Shown one piece after another: positions 1 through 8,495 of a DNA stretch of 64,000 nucleotides. Made by a program: the position numbers and the translations under genes. The DNA is from Chloroflexota bacterium (GTDB lineage: Bacteria; Chloroflexota; Anaerolineae; Aggregatilineales; Phototrophicaceae), in the NCBI GenBank assembly GCA_016223085.1, contig JACRPS010000003.1, positions 62,001 through 126,000 of the forward strand, written 5' to 3'. The notes under the pieces were generated by a model that did no database searches, was not told the DNA's origin, and worked only from the letters and a program-made list of their open reading frames with translations. How positions within the stretch are numbered: position 1 is the first letter of the stretch; the number at the start of each line of letters is the position of its first letter.

Positions 1-1
1 G

Positions 2-1108
2 CGGTTGTGGCGGGACATCCGCCTACCGCTGCTGCGCCCGGCGATTTTGGCGGCGGGTGTGCTGGTGTTTATCTTCACCTTCACCAGCTTCGGCGTGGTG
101 CTGATTCTGGGCGGCCCGCGCTTCGCCACGCTGGAAGTGGAAATTTACCGGCAGGCCGCCAACCTGTTTAACCTGCCGATGGCCGCCTCGCTCTCCATCG
201 TACAGATCGGCCTGATGTTCCTGACGATGACAGTCTACACCCGCTTGCAGCGCCGCATCGCCGCCGACGTGGTGAGCGCGGGTTATGTCGCCCGCCGCCC
301 GCGCAACCTGCGGGAACGGGCGCTGGTGCTGGCGAACCTGGCGCTGCTGGTGGTGCTGCTGTTCGCGCCGCTGCTGGCGCTGGTGCTACGCTCATTTATG
401 GCGGTTGGCGCGGGCTTCACGACCCAGTATTACCGCCTGCTGGCGGACAATCCGCGCCAGTCGGTGCTGTTTGTGCCGCCCCTGCAAGCCATCGGCAATT
501 CGCTGACGTTCGCGCTGGCGACCACTGCGCTGGCGCTGGTACTGGGCCTGATAACGGCCTATCTGCTGTCGCGCCGTGATACGGGGTTGGTTCGCTGGCT
601 TGACCCGTTGTTTATGCTGCCGCTGGCGACCAGCGCCGTCACGCTCGGCTTTGGTTACATCATCGCGCTGGACGAACCGCCGCTGAACCTGCGCGCCTCG
701 CCGGTCCTGATTCCGCTGGCGCATACACTGGTGGCGCTGCCCTTTGTCGTGCGCAGCGTGCTGCCGGCCCTGCGCAGCATCACGCCCAGCATTCAGGAAG
801 CGGCGCGCGTGCTGGGCGCGTCGGCGTGGCAGGTGTGGCGCTGGATTGACCTGCCGCTGATTAGCCGGGGATTGATCGTCGGCGCGATCTTCGCCTTTAC
901 CGTCAGCATGGGTGAGTTTGGCGCGTCCCTGTTTATCGCCCGCCCGGACACGCCGACCATGCCGGTTGTCATCTTCCGCCTGCTCGGTCAGCCGGGCGCG
1001 GCCAACTACGGGCAGGCCCTGGCGATGAGTACGCTGCTGATGGCCGTGTCCGCCGCCGGTTTTGTGCTGATCGAACGGCTGCGCGCCTTCGGGATGGGAG
1101 AGTTTTAA
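2..1108 (+). CDS. ABC transporter permease, FbpB/ThiP type (5' truncated)
   Basis: Inner-membrane permease of a binding-protein-dependent importer of the ferric-iron/thiamine type. The reading frame is open to the window edge, so the N-terminus is missing; about 368 residues remain of a family usually near 530-560. Two permease halves are visible: the end of the first, with the motif GGPRFATLEVEIY, and a complete second half carrying an EAA-type loop (EAARVLGASAWQVW) and then MGEFGASLFIARP, both typical of FbpB/ThiP. The stop codon overlaps the ATG of the ATPase gene (TAATG), so the two are translationally coupled. The substrate cannot be read from sequence; iron is the default guess, thiamine or another small solute is possible. 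Confidence 0.85.
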   Translation, partial: RLWRDIRLPLLRPAILAAGVLVFIFTFTSFGVVLILGGPRFATLEVEIYRQAANLFNLPMAASLSIVQIGLMFLTMTVYTRLQRRIAADVVSAGYVARRPRNLRERALVLANLALLVVLLFAPLLALVLRSFMAVGAGFTTQYYRLLADNPRQSVLFVPPLQAIGNSLTFALATTALALVLGLITAYLLSRRDTGLVRWLDPLFMLPLATSAVTLGFGYIIALDEPPLNLRASPVLIPLAHTLVALPFVVRSVLPALRSITPSIQEAARVLGASAWQVWRWIDLPLISRGLIVGAIFAFTVSMGEFGASLFIARPDTPTMPVVIFRLLGQPGAANYGQALAMSTLLMAVSAAGFVLIERLRAFGMGEF

Positions 1109-2133
1109 TGCTGGAAGTGCGTGATGTGCGCGTGTCGTTCGGAGACACGCCGGTTTTGCGCGGTGTCAGTCTGGAAGTCGCTCAGGGCGAAATTGTGTGT
1201 CTGCTGGGGCCAAGCGGCTGTGGCAAAACCACGCTGCTGCGCGTGATCGCCGGGCTGGAACAACCTCAAAGCGGTGACGTGTGGTTTGACGGCCAATCGG
1301 TGCTGAACGTCCCCATCCATCGGCGCGGCTTTGGCCTGATGTTCCAGGACTTCGCGCTGTTCCCGCATATGAACGTGGCGCAGAACGTGGCGTTTGGTTT
1401 GAAGATGCTGCGTGTGCCGCCAGCAGAACGCGACCGGCGCGTGCGCGACGCGCTGGAACTGGTCGGCTTGCAGGGGTTTGAACAGCGTGACGTGGCGCGC
1501 CTCTCCGGCGGCGAACGCCAGCGCGTGGCGCTGGCCCGCAGCCTGGCGCCGAACCCGCGCCTGCTGATGCTGGACGAGCCGCTGGGGTCGCTGGACGCGG
1601 CGCTGCGCGAACGGCTGGTGGTGGAACTGCGCGAGATCATCAGGCGCGTCGGGCTGACCGCCGTCTACGTCACCCACGACCAGCACGAAGCGTTTGCGAT
1701 TGCCGACCGGATGGCCGTCATGAACGCGGGTGTGATCGAACAAATCGGGACGCCCCAGGCGGTTTACACCCGCCCGGTTTCCACCTTTGTCGCCCGCTTC
1801 CTGGGGCTGAACAACATCGTGCCGGTGCTGCGTCAGCAGGACGACACCGCGCAGACCGCGCTGGGTAATTTCCATGTCTCAGCGCCGGCGGACGCCTTAC
1901 TCCTGCATCCTGATGGCATCGAGCTGTCCGACCCCAACGCGCCCGGCGCTATCGCTGGTTCGGTCGAGGAATGTGTCTACCTGGGCGATTCGTACCGGCT
2001 GCAACTGCGCGCCGCAGACGGCATATCGCTGATGTTTAAGCTGCCTGCTGTCAACCATCTGCCGCACGTCGGCGACCTTCTGGCGGTGCAGCCGGCGCGG
2101 GTGCTGCCGCTGGCGAACGGTCGGCTCGGCTGA
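1108..2133 (+). CDS. ABC transporter ATP-binding protein (FbpC/PotA-like)
   Basis: Cytoplasmic ATPase that powers the upstream permease. Walker A is GPSGCGKTT (residues 34-42), the signature is LSGGE (132-136), Walker B is LLMLDEP (152-158), and the switch histidine is in THD near 190. The first 235 residues are the nucleotide-binding domain. The last 100 or so resemble a TOBE regulatory domain, as in FbpC, PotA and ThiQ relatives. Length 341 aa is normal for the FbpC/PotA group. It begins inside the permease stop codon. No binding-protein gene follows, so that gene should lie upstream of the window. Confidence 0.88.
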   Translation: MLEVRDVRVSFGDTPVLRGVSLEVAQGEIVCLLGPSGCGKTTLLRVIAGLEQPQSGDVWFDGQSVLNVPIHRRGFGLMFQDFALFPHMNVAQNVAFGLKMLRVPPAERDRRVRDALELVGLQGFEQRDVARLSGGERQRVALARSLAPNPRLLMLDEPLGSLDAALRERLVVELREIIRRVGLTAVYVTHDQHEAFAIADRMAVMNAGVIEQIGTPQAVYTRPVSTFVARFLGLNNIVPVLRQQDDTAQTALGNFHVSAPADALLLHPDGIELSDPNAPGAIAGSVEECVYLGDSYRLQLRAADGISLMFKLPAVNHLPHVGDLLAVQPARVLPLANGRLG

Positions 2134-2140
2134 CCACCGC

Positions 2141-3184
2141 TTATGGCGTGGCAAGCGCCTCCGCCTGTACCGCCAGCCGCAGGCTGTCCAGCCCATCCTG
2201 CCCGGTAACGGCCAGCGTGTGAGCCGGGTTGCGCACCGCCCGCGCCAGATCGCGCATCCCGGCCTGAATGCTGGCGCGGTAGATGGCGGATTTTCCCTCC
2301 GGCGCGAAGGCGCAAACACGGTGCTGCGAACCAACCCGTTCCGATTCGGCCACCTGCCCCGGTAGATAGTGGCGCAGCGTTTCAGGCTCGACCGTTGTCA
2401 GCAGTTCCATCGAGGTTGGCACCCATTCGCGCAGGGTGACGTAACCCTGCTCAAAGGTCAGAATCACGGTCGTCTGTTCGGTCTGGCCGCTTTTGTCGAA
2501 GGCATGGTAGAAGTGTGCGGCGGCATCGCCAAAGCGCGCTAAGGCTTCCACGCGGTCGGTCGCGCCGTCAGCGCGGGTGAAGGACTGCGACGCCGTGATC
2601 TGCCCCGGCGTTCCTGCTACCCACGTGAAGGCATCGAAGAAATGCACCCCATGCTCAATCCAGATGCCGCCGCTTTTCGCCTTATCCCAGAACCAGTGAC
2701 TGGCGGGCAAATCCAGCCCGGCGGCGTGGTTCGCCAAATCCATCTGGCGCAGCGCGCCGAGAACGCCTGACCGTGCCAGATGCGCCGCCGCTGCCCAGTA
2801 TGGATTCCAGCGCATGACATAATCCACCGTCAGCCGCAGGTTGCGCGCGCCTGCTTCTTGGATGAGCGCCGCGCCATCTTCCAGTGTCAGCGCCAGTGGT
2901 TTTTCGTTAAACAGGTGCTTGCCTGCCGCCAGCGCCGCCAATCCCTGCGCGGCGTGTAGGTACGGCGGCGTGTTCAGCGCCACGATTTCGACCGACTCAT
3001 CAGCTAACAGCGCGTCGAGCGAGTCGTAGGTAGCGGCGTGATGTTTGGCGGCCAACGAACGGGCGCGGTTAGCGTCCACGTCCGCTACCGCCGTGATGCG
3101 CACGTCCGGCATTTCTGCGAAAGCATCCAGGCAAAAGACGCCAAACGCCCCCGCCCCAACCAGTCCAATCCCGACCGGCTGCAT
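2141..3184 (-). CDS. Gfo/Idh/MocA family oxidoreductase
   Basis: NAD(P)-dependent sugar or inositol dehydrogenase-like protein of 347 aa. The N-terminal Rossmann fold has GxGxxG as GAGAFG (residues 10-15), and the family EKP signature is at 94-96. The C-terminal half has the alpha/beta dimerisation domain, with an EHGVHFFD motif that probably carries the active-site histidine. It lies 6 bases downstream of a GH130-type enzyme on the same strand, which suggests one transcript and a role in processing a sugar released from a glycan. The exact substrate is unknown. The gene converges with the ATPase gene, with only 7 bases between the stops. Confidence 0.85.
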   Translation of the reverse strand: MQPVGIGLVGAGAFGVFCLDAFAEMPDVRITAVADVDANRARSLAAKHHAATYDSLDALLADESVEIVALNTPPYLHAAQGLAALAAGKHLFNEKPLALTLEDGAALIQEAGARNLRLTVDYVMRWNPYWAAAAHLARSGVLGALRQMDLANHAAGLDLPASHWFWDKAKSGGIWIEHGVHFFDAFTWVAGTPGQITASQSFTRADGATDRVEALARFGDAAAHFYHAFDKSGQTEQTTVILTFEQGYVTLREWVPTSMELLTTVEPETLRHYLPGQVAESERVGSQHRVCAFAPEGKSAIYRASIQAGMRDLARAVRNPAHTLAVTGQDGLDSLRLAVQAEALATP

Positions 3185-3190
3185 CAGTCC

Positions 3191-4075
3191 CTACTTTCCC
3201 AAACGGGCGAAATCCACGATGTCCGCCAGTGGCGCGGTCGCCAGCCCGATCAGGCGGTCAGCGCCGGCATAGTAGAAATACACCTCGTCGCCAACAACGT
3301 TGTTGGAGCAGCTAAACAGCGCATTGGGCACGTCGCCCCGGATTTCCCACGTTTCCTGTGGTTCAAAAATGAAGTCTTTCGGTCGGTTAATGACCTTCGT
3401 CGGGTCGTCCAGATCGAGCAGCGCCACCGAATGGCGGTACACAAACGGCGCTTCGCCGTAACCGTGATAGAACAGCACCCAGCCATGCTCGGTTTTGATC
3501 GGCAGGCCGTTGGAGCCGATACTGCGTGCATCCCAGCCGTTTTCCGGGCGCGGCGCCATGATGTTCTGGTGATCGCCCCACGTCGTCAGATCGTCACTGA
3601 AGCCAATCCAGATGTGCCGTGACCGGCGGTGTAGAATCACGTAGCGTCCGCCGATTTTCTCCGGGAACAGGATGTGATCCTTGTTTTCGGCGCGTTCCAG
3701 CGGGCCAACATCTTCCCACGTGATCAGGTTGTCCGAACGGGCGATCATCGGGAAATAGCTGTTTGCGCCGTAGACGGTGTAGGTCATGTAAAACGTGCCG
3801 TCCAGCGGCGTCACGCGCGGGTCTTCCACGCCGCGATAATCATCCGCGCCCATGTGCGGCGCGAGCACCGGGTGTTCCAGCCGGTTCCAGTTCAGCCCGT
3901 CGGCGCTGACGGCGTAGCCGATGCGCGAAACATAATCCACGCCCTGCGCCCGGTAGTGCATGTGGAACAGGCCGTTGTGCCACGTCACCGCCGGGTTAAA
4001 CACGTTGATCGCCTCCCACTGGTGCAGCGGGTTCGGGTACAGCAGCGGGCTTTGCGGGTGGCGGACAAGCTGCAT
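3191..4075 (-). CDS. GH130-type glycoside phosphorylase/hydrolase
   Basis: Predicted cytoplasmic five-bladed beta-propeller enzyme of family GH130, whose members phosphorolyse or hydrolyse beta-mannosides. Diagnostic stretches are GVEDPRV (E84, D85, the catalytic-acid region), [17 protein letters not shown] near 145, and the [18 protein letters not shown] block. Length 294 aa is in the family range. It is the first gene of a pair with the Gfo/Idh oxidoreductase. A second, divergent GH130 gene lies at 14.5 kb, so the region probably handles mannose-containing oligosaccharides. Whether this one is a phosphorylase or a hydrolase cannot be decided by eye. Confidence 0.82.
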   Translation of the reverse strand: MQLVRHPQSPLLYPNPLHQWEAINVFNPAVTWHNGLFHMHYRAQGVDYVSRIGYAVSADGLNWNRLEHPVLAPHMGADDYRGVEDPRVTPLDGTFYMTYTVYGANSYFPMIARSDNLITWEDVGPLERAENKDHILFPEKIGGRYVILHRRSRHIWIGFSDDLTTWGDHQNIMAPRPENGWDARSIGSNGLPIKTEHGWVLFYHGYGEAPFVYRHSVALLDLDDPTKVINRPKDFIFEPQETWEIRGDVPNALFSCSNNVVGDEVYFYYAGADRLIGLATAPLADIVDFARLGK

Positions 4076-4094
4076 GAGATACTCCTGAGATAGG

Positions 4095-4187
4095 TAATCA
4101 TGGTATAGGTCAGGTCGCGCCGGACACTGAAAACCGTCCGGCTGAAGCGCAAAGCCACCTGGAAAGGGGCTGGATGCGGTTTAACCA
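4095..4187 (-). repeat. Multi-hairpin repeat cluster, reverse orientation
   Basis: The reverse complement contains CCAGGTGGCTTTGCG, then TTCAGCCGGACGG, then TTTTCAGTGTCCGGC. It aligns with the cluster at 48375-48428 and more weakly with 60606-60660. The hairpin arms are degenerate here. Confidence 0.6.
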
Positions 4188-4304
4188 TCGGTCTTGCTGT
4201 TCCTGGCGCAAGTTCAGGTCATTAGAATTGAATGTATCTGAACTGCACGGAAGTCCAAAAGGGTTAGGAGGGTTATCAAAAGTCATCTATAGACTCGCTT
4301 CGAT

Positions 4305-4332
4305 CTGGAAACTGGTGACTGGTAACTAGAAA
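4305..4332. repeat. Heptanucleotide tandem repeat (CTGGTAA type)
   Basis: Four consecutive 7-mers: CTGGAAA, CTGGTGA, CTGGTAA, CTAGAAA. The same unit recurs at 44291-44318, and other heptamer units occur inside the gene at 34.0-36.4 kb. Confidence 0.8.
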
Positions 4333-4339
4333 CTCCACT

Positions 4340-4392
4340 AGCCCCTTCAGTGGGCTTGGTTTGTCGGTAGCCGCAGGTTTTGAACCTGCGGC
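4340..4392. repeat. Hairpin cluster: AGCCC/GGGCT and GCCGCAGGTT/AACCTGCGGC
   Basis: Two adjacent hairpins. The first has 5-bp arms (4340-4344 with 4352-4356) and matches the hairpins at 20404 and 31035. The second has perfect 10-bp arms (4370-4379 with 4383-4392). This is a member of the multi-hairpin family described in the findings. Confidence 0.75.
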
Positions 4393-4429
4393 GTCGCCGC
4401 GATGACCGCAACTTGGAACTTATGGCTCC

Positions 4430-5095
4430 TCACTGGAGCTTCCGCCTCAAAAAAGCCACCGTTCGCTCCCAGGCGGCGTGGGCAGCATCGGCGTGATAGG
4501 CATCCGGGCGGTCCTGCTCGAAAAACCAGTGTCCCGTACCGGGATAGGTATGGAACTCAACCTCTCGCCCCAGTTCGCGCAGCGTGTTCTTAAGCTGCTG
4601 AACAACTTCGGTCGGCTCGAATGGGTCATTGTCGGCAAAGTGGCCGAGAAACGCCGCCTGCGTCCGGTCGTATTCCCCATCGCCCGTGCCATAAAACAGC
4701 ACTACAGCAGCGACATCTTGCGGACGATTCTGCGCCAGCCGCAGCGCCAGGAACGCCCCCAGCGAGAAGCCCACTGCGCCCAGCGCCGGTGACGTGACCG
4801 CTGGATGCTGCTGGAGGTATTCGACGCTGGCGACCATCTCCTGATTGGCGACTTCGTGATTCAGGGTCGAACTCAGGTTTTCGGCTTCCTCAATGGTTGT
4901 GGCGACCGTGCCGTGATACAGGTCGGGGGCGAACACGACAAAGCCTTCGCCCGCCAGCCGGTCGCAGACTTCCTTAAAAAAGACATTTAATCCCCACCAC
5001 GCATGAAGGGCGACGACTCCAGGGCCTTTTTTGCCACCCGCTGGCACTGCTTCATAGCCTGTTACCGTCACGCCGCCGACCTCGACCGTTTTCAT
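4430..5095 (-). CDS. Dienelactone hydrolase family protein (Ser variant)
   Basis: Alpha/beta-hydrolase of about 221 aa, probably cytoplasmic. The nucleophile elbow is GFSLG (S111 from the chosen Met), the acid is probably D157 in FADNDPF, and the histidine is H189 in GTGHWF. Classical dienelactone hydrolases use Cys as nucleophile; this protein has Ser, as many uncharacterised carboxymethylenebutenolidase-like proteins do. The ATG at 5095 was preferred over a TTG 12 bases upstream because GAGGGA precedes it at suitable spacing. It lies downstream of the sugar-importer genes on the same strand, with a 34-base gap. The substrate is unknown. Confidence 0.82.
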   Translation of the reverse strand: MKTVEVGGVTVTGYEAVPAGGKKGPGVVALHAWWGLNVFFKEVCDRLAGEGFVVFAPDLYHGTVATTIEEAENLSSTLNHEVANQEMVASVEYLQQHPAVTSPALGAVGFSLGAFLALRLAQNRPQDVAAVVLFYGTGDGEYDRTQAAFLGHFADNDPFEPTEVVQQLKNTLRELGREVEFHTYPGTGHWFFEQDRPDAYHADAAHAAWERTVAFLRRKLQ

Positions 5096-5129
5096 ACGTT
5101 CCCTCAATCCCCAAATGACGTTTCATGGA

Positions 5130-7574
5130 TTACGGCGCGTGGTCATCCCACGTCGCCCTGCCCGTCAGCGTGTTATACGTCAGCGTGATCGTGCGGCCAT
5201 CGGGATGCTGGAAGACGCGGCGGGCAGTCACCGGCTGGATGTAGAACGCATCAATCTTGCTCAGGCCGGGATTGTCGCCGCTTTCGCCGGCGTAGCGATA
5301 GCGAATGACATTCTCGCCCGCGTTGAGTTTGACCGGCTGCGGCGTGAGCAGATCGAGCCAGAAATAATCGCTGTCCGGCGAAACGCTCTCCGGCAGCGTG
5401 ATCGTCTCACCGTCGTTCAGTCGCACGTCGAGCGCCACAGCCGGCGTCACCCCAGCCGCTGCGTCCATGCCGGGTTCGGCCAGCATCAGCGTTAGCAGAT
5501 TGGCGGGCACATCCGGGTCGCGCCCGGTTAAGTCCATAAACGAATTGCCGCCGATACCGCGCCCCGCTTCGAAGCCGATCTGCTGCCCGGCGGCGGGCTG
5601 CTCCACGTCCAGCGATGACCAGGGAATCGCGGCTTCATAGGTATAACCACCCTCGGTTGCCTGCCATGCCAGCGCCGCGCCCCTCAAAAAGCCGGTGCTC
5701 ACCCAGTCCCACACCTGCGGGCCATCCGGTGTTTGCGCCAGCGTGAATTTGGCCGACAACCGCCGGGCGTTCGGGTCACTGGTGACATAAATCCACAGCG
5801 TATCACCCTGCCAGACGTTGCTGAGCGTGGCCGTCTGGACGTGTTCGGGGTCGCGCACGTCCACCAGCATATACAGGTTCGTATCATCCCAGGCCAGCGT
5901 TACCCGGTGGCTGTCCACGTCTGCGCCCTGCCACAGCCCCGCGCCGCGCAAAAACTGCCGCGCCGTGTTGGATTCCAGCACCGGCAGATCGGCGGGCCAG
6001 TCCGCGCCGCTGCCGTCAATAACGGGTGCGGTGTCCACCCGCTGAATCAGATTCGCGCCGCTGTTTTTCGCCTGCCGCAGGTGGGCCACGTAAACGAGAT
6101 ATTCCTCATTGGCCTGTTCCGGCGTCAGTTCAAACACCAGCCGCATCCGCTGCCCTTCGCCAATGCCGACGTAGCGCCCGCCGCTGACGTACCCTTCGCC
6201 CGTCCAGTTGACGGAAAAATACGTCGGCGTGCCCACGACGCGCTCGCCGTTCTCGGCTTCCAGCACCAGCCAGCTATTGCCTTCGACCGTCTGCACCCGC
6301 AGCAGCTCAACCGCCGCCGGGATGTCCGCCAGCGCGATCAGGCTCATCAGCCCTTCGATGGTGGACTCCGCGCCGGAGTTGCGGTTCACGCGCCACGCCA
6401 CCGGCCCGTTGATGCCATCCAGCGTGCGCCCGGTGGCCGGGTCGTACATCGGCACGCCGGCCATGTTGTTGCCAAAATACCAGCTTCCGGCCAGCCCGGC
6501 GTAACGCGCGTAGCGTTCCTCGCCTGTTGCCTGATACAGCGCGGCGTAGGTCTGCACCAGCATGTTTGTGCCGTAGGCGATCTGCTCCAGCCGGTACGGC
6601 ACAACGCCAATGTGGCGGAAGCGTTCAAACGCCAGTTGCCGCAGCAGGAACGAATCCGCCGATTCCGCCGCCGACTGGATCCAGTCCGGGCGGTCGAGCG
6701 TCATGCCGGCCACCACCAGCGCGTGCGTCATATGCGCGCCCCAGTCGTGCCAGAAGCCGGGCGCGTTGGCGCTGACCGGGTGCATGTTAAACGGATACAC
6801 GCTGTCCTCGCCCAGACGGTACTGGCTCACGCTGTCCGCGATTTTAGTGATAATGTCCGCCGTCGTATCGTTAGGCCGCGCCTGCTGGTAGGCCGCCAGC
6901 CCCAGCAGCCCAACGCTGGCGACCGCCGGTTCGCCGCCGGGAATCCACGCCGGAATGCGAAAACCGTGCCGTTCGATGAACTCGCCGTAGTTACCCAGCG
7001 TATCGCCCAGCGCGGCTTCGGTTCGTAAATAGGCCTCCGCCAGCCGGTCGGCATAAGCCTGGTCCACCTTGTCAAACACCCGCACGCCTTCGCCCAGCGC
7101 CCACAGGCCGCGCATCGCCCACCAGCCCAGGCTTTTGAAACTCGTGCCGCCGCGCCGGTTGATCGTACCCTGTTTGTCGGTGACGAAGTTGTAAAATTCA
7201 CCGTCGTCCGCCTGCATGTACCGCACGAAATTCAGGCACAGCCGCGCCAGTTCCAGCAGGCTCTCGTCGCCGGTGCGTTCGTACTGCCACAGGTAAACGA
7301 CCGCCGCCCGCGCCACGTCATCCACCGCGCTCAACCCTTCGCCGGCAGCGTCCACCCACTCATAATCCGGGTATTCCGAGTAGATATGGACGACGGCCAT
7401 TTCCTCGCCGTTCACGGTAACCGGCTCGGTCAGAAAGCGCAGGTGATCGAGGTTGACCAGATCGCTTGCCTCCTGTGAAGCGACCACGCCCGACAGCATC
7501 AGCAGCACCATAACAATGAGTATGATCGTAGGGGCACGGCATACTATGCCCCTACAGACTCGGCTTCCATCCAT
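5130..7574 (-). CDS. Secreted glycosidase-like protein with CBM9/DOMON-type domain
   Basis: Large exported protein of 814 aa. The hydrophobic signal core is at residues 17-32 (IILIVMVLLMLSGVVA). Residues about 35-430 are helix-rich with repeated aromatic and charged motifs, resembling an (alpha/alpha)6 toroid of six-hairpin glycosidases. Residues about 510-710 resemble a CBM9/DOMON-type sugar-binding domain (PVIDGSGADWP, then DTLWIYVTSD). The ATG at 7574 has a GAAAGGG ribosome site. Residues 5-16 are encoded by an intergenic-type palindrome (7528-7555), giving an odd Cys/Arg-rich n-region. The gene is 3 bases downstream of a MalG-type permease, so it probably attacks the glycan whose fragments are imported. 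Enzymatic activity is inferred only. Confidence 0.72.
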   Translation of the reverse strand: MDGSRVCRGIVCRAPTIILIVMVLLMLSGVVASQEASDLVNLDHLRFLTEPVTVNGEEMAVVHIYSEYPDYEWVDAAGEGLSAVDDVARAAVVYLWQYERTGDESLLELARLCLNFVRYMQADDGEFYNFVTDKQGTINRRGGTSFKSLGWWAMRGLWALGEGVRVFDKVDQAYADRLAEAYLRTEAALGDTLGNYGEFIERHGFRIPAWIPGGEPAVASVGLLGLAAYQQARPNDTTADIITKIADSVSQYRLGEDSVYPFNMHPVSANAPGFWHDWGAHMTHALVVAGMTLDRPDWIQSAAESADSFLLRQLAFERFRHIGVVPYRLEQIAYGTNMLVQTYAALYQATGEERYARYAGLAGSWYFGNNMAGVPMYDPATGRTLDGINGPVAWRVNRNSGAESTIEGLMSLIALADIPAAVELLRVQTVEGNSWLVLEAENGERVVGTPTYFSVNWTGEGYVSGGRYVGIGEGQRMRLVFELTPEQANEEYLVYVAHLRQAKNSGANLIQRVDTAPVIDGSGADWPADLPVLESNTARQFLRGAGLWQGADVDSHRVTLAWDDTNLYMLVDVRDPEHVQTATLSNVWQGDTLWIYVTSDPNARRLSAKFTLAQTPDGPQVWDWVSTGFLRGAALAWQATEGGYTYEAAIPWSSLDVEQPAAGQQIGFEAGRGIGGNSFMDLTGRDPDVPANLLTLMLAEPGMDAAAGVTPAVALDVRLNDGETITLPESVSPDSDYFWLDLLTPQPVKLNAGENVIRYRYAGESGDNPGLSKIDAFYIQPVTARRVFQHPDGRTITLTYNTLTGRATWDDHAP
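7528..7555. repeat. Palindrome GTAGGGGCA/TGCCCCTAC inside a coding sequence
   Basis: Member of the main palindrome family with 9-bp perfect arms and a 10-base centre. It lies within the N-terminal codons of the secreted glycosidase-like gene (minus strand) and is read through in a frame without stops. Confidence 0.9.
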
Positions 7575-7577
7575 CGC

Positions 7578-8495
7578 CTACCCTTTCACCGCGCCGATGT
7601 TGATGCCTTCGATAAACTGCTTCTGCGCCAGGAAGTACAGCAGCAGCACCGGCGCGGCCATCATCGTTGCCAGCGCCATCATGTAATGCCACTGCGGCGC
7701 TTCCTTCGACAGCGACTGGTCGAAGAAACGCATCGCGAGCGCCAGCGGGAACTTTTCCGGCGTGCTCAGGTATAGCAGTGGCCCCTGGAAGTTGTTCCAG
7801 TTGCCCTGGAACGACAGCACCGCGATTGCCAGCAGAATCGGGCGAATCAGCGGCAGCATAATGTACCAGTACACCTGCGCCACGTTCGCGCCGTCCATGA
7901 TGGCCGCTTCTTCGATGTCGCGTGGGATGGACAGGAAAAACTGGCGCATCAGGAACACGTACAGCGGCCCCCAGGCGAACAGCGACGGCCACGTCAGCGG
8001 GTCATACGTGTCCAGCAGCCCCAGTTCCTTCCAGATGAGGAAGCCGGGCACGCGCGTCACGATGCCGGGAATCATGATCGTTGCCAGCATGATGGCAAAC
8101 ACCAGATTGCGCCCGCGCCAGCGGAAACGGGCGAAGCCATAGGCCACCAGCGACGCGCTGAAGATTTCACCGAACATCGCCAGCACCGTAATGAACAGGG
8201 TGTTGCCGATGATCCGCGTGAACGTCATGCCCGGCTTGATCGAGTTCAGCCGTTCCCACACGCGGATGTAGTTCTCCGGCACGATGGGATTCGGGATGAA
8301 GTTGATCTCGCGCGTGAACAGTTGATCCTGTGTTTTGAGCGAGGTGGACAGCATCCACAGGAACGGAATCAGCACCAGCGCGGCGCACAGCACCAGCAGC
8401 GCGTAAACGATGATTCGGTGCAGCGTGCCGGTTCGTTCGGCAGGTGTGGTCTCCACAAAAACGCGGTCAGTGGTTGGTGCGGTCGTGGTTGCCAT
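7578..8495 (-). CDS. Carbohydrate ABC transporter permease, MalG type
   Basis: Inner-membrane permease of 305 aa with six predicted membrane spans and the EAA loop EEAAIMDGANVAQVYWYIMLPLIRP-like segment (about residues 195-219), which docks the ATPase. The N-terminal tail of about 25 residues is Thr-rich and cytoplasmic. Its ATG follows the stop of the MalF-type gene directly (TAAATG), so the pair is translationally coupled. No dedicated ATPase gene is present, so a shared MsmX/UgpC-like ATPase encoded elsewhere is the likely partner, as in many sugar importers of this class. Confidence 0.9.
   Translation of the reverse strand: MATTTAPTTDRVFVETTPAERTGTLHRIIVYALLVLCAALVLIPFLWMLSTSLKTQDQLFTREINFIPNPIVPENYIRVWERLNSIKPGMTFTRIIGNTLFITVLAMFGEIFSASLVAYGFARFRWRGRNLVFAIMLATIMIPGIVTRVPGFLIWKELGLLDTYDPLTWPSLFAWGPLYVFLMRQFFLSIPRDIEEAAIMDGANVAQVYWYIMLPLIRPILLAIAVLSFQGNWNNFQGPLLYLSTPEKFPLALAMRFFDQSLSKEAPQWHYMMALATMMAAPVLLLYFLAQKQFIEGINIGAVKG

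Larger units (their letters stand above)
4076..4429. other. Intergenic region, repeat-filled
   Basis: No gene is seen in these 354 bases. The half next to the GH130 gene (about 4095-4187) is a reverse-oriented, degenerate copy of the hairpin cluster found at 48.37 kb. The middle (4188-4304) shows nothing recognisable, although the GH130 promoter should be here. Then come a heptanucleotide array (4305-4332) and two hairpins (4340-4392). Confidence 0.7.

Noticed and set aside
5733-7028. 431-codon plus-strand frame opposite the secreted glycosidase-like gene
   Set aside because: Shadow of the minus-strand gene, which has a signal peptide and domain-like composition.
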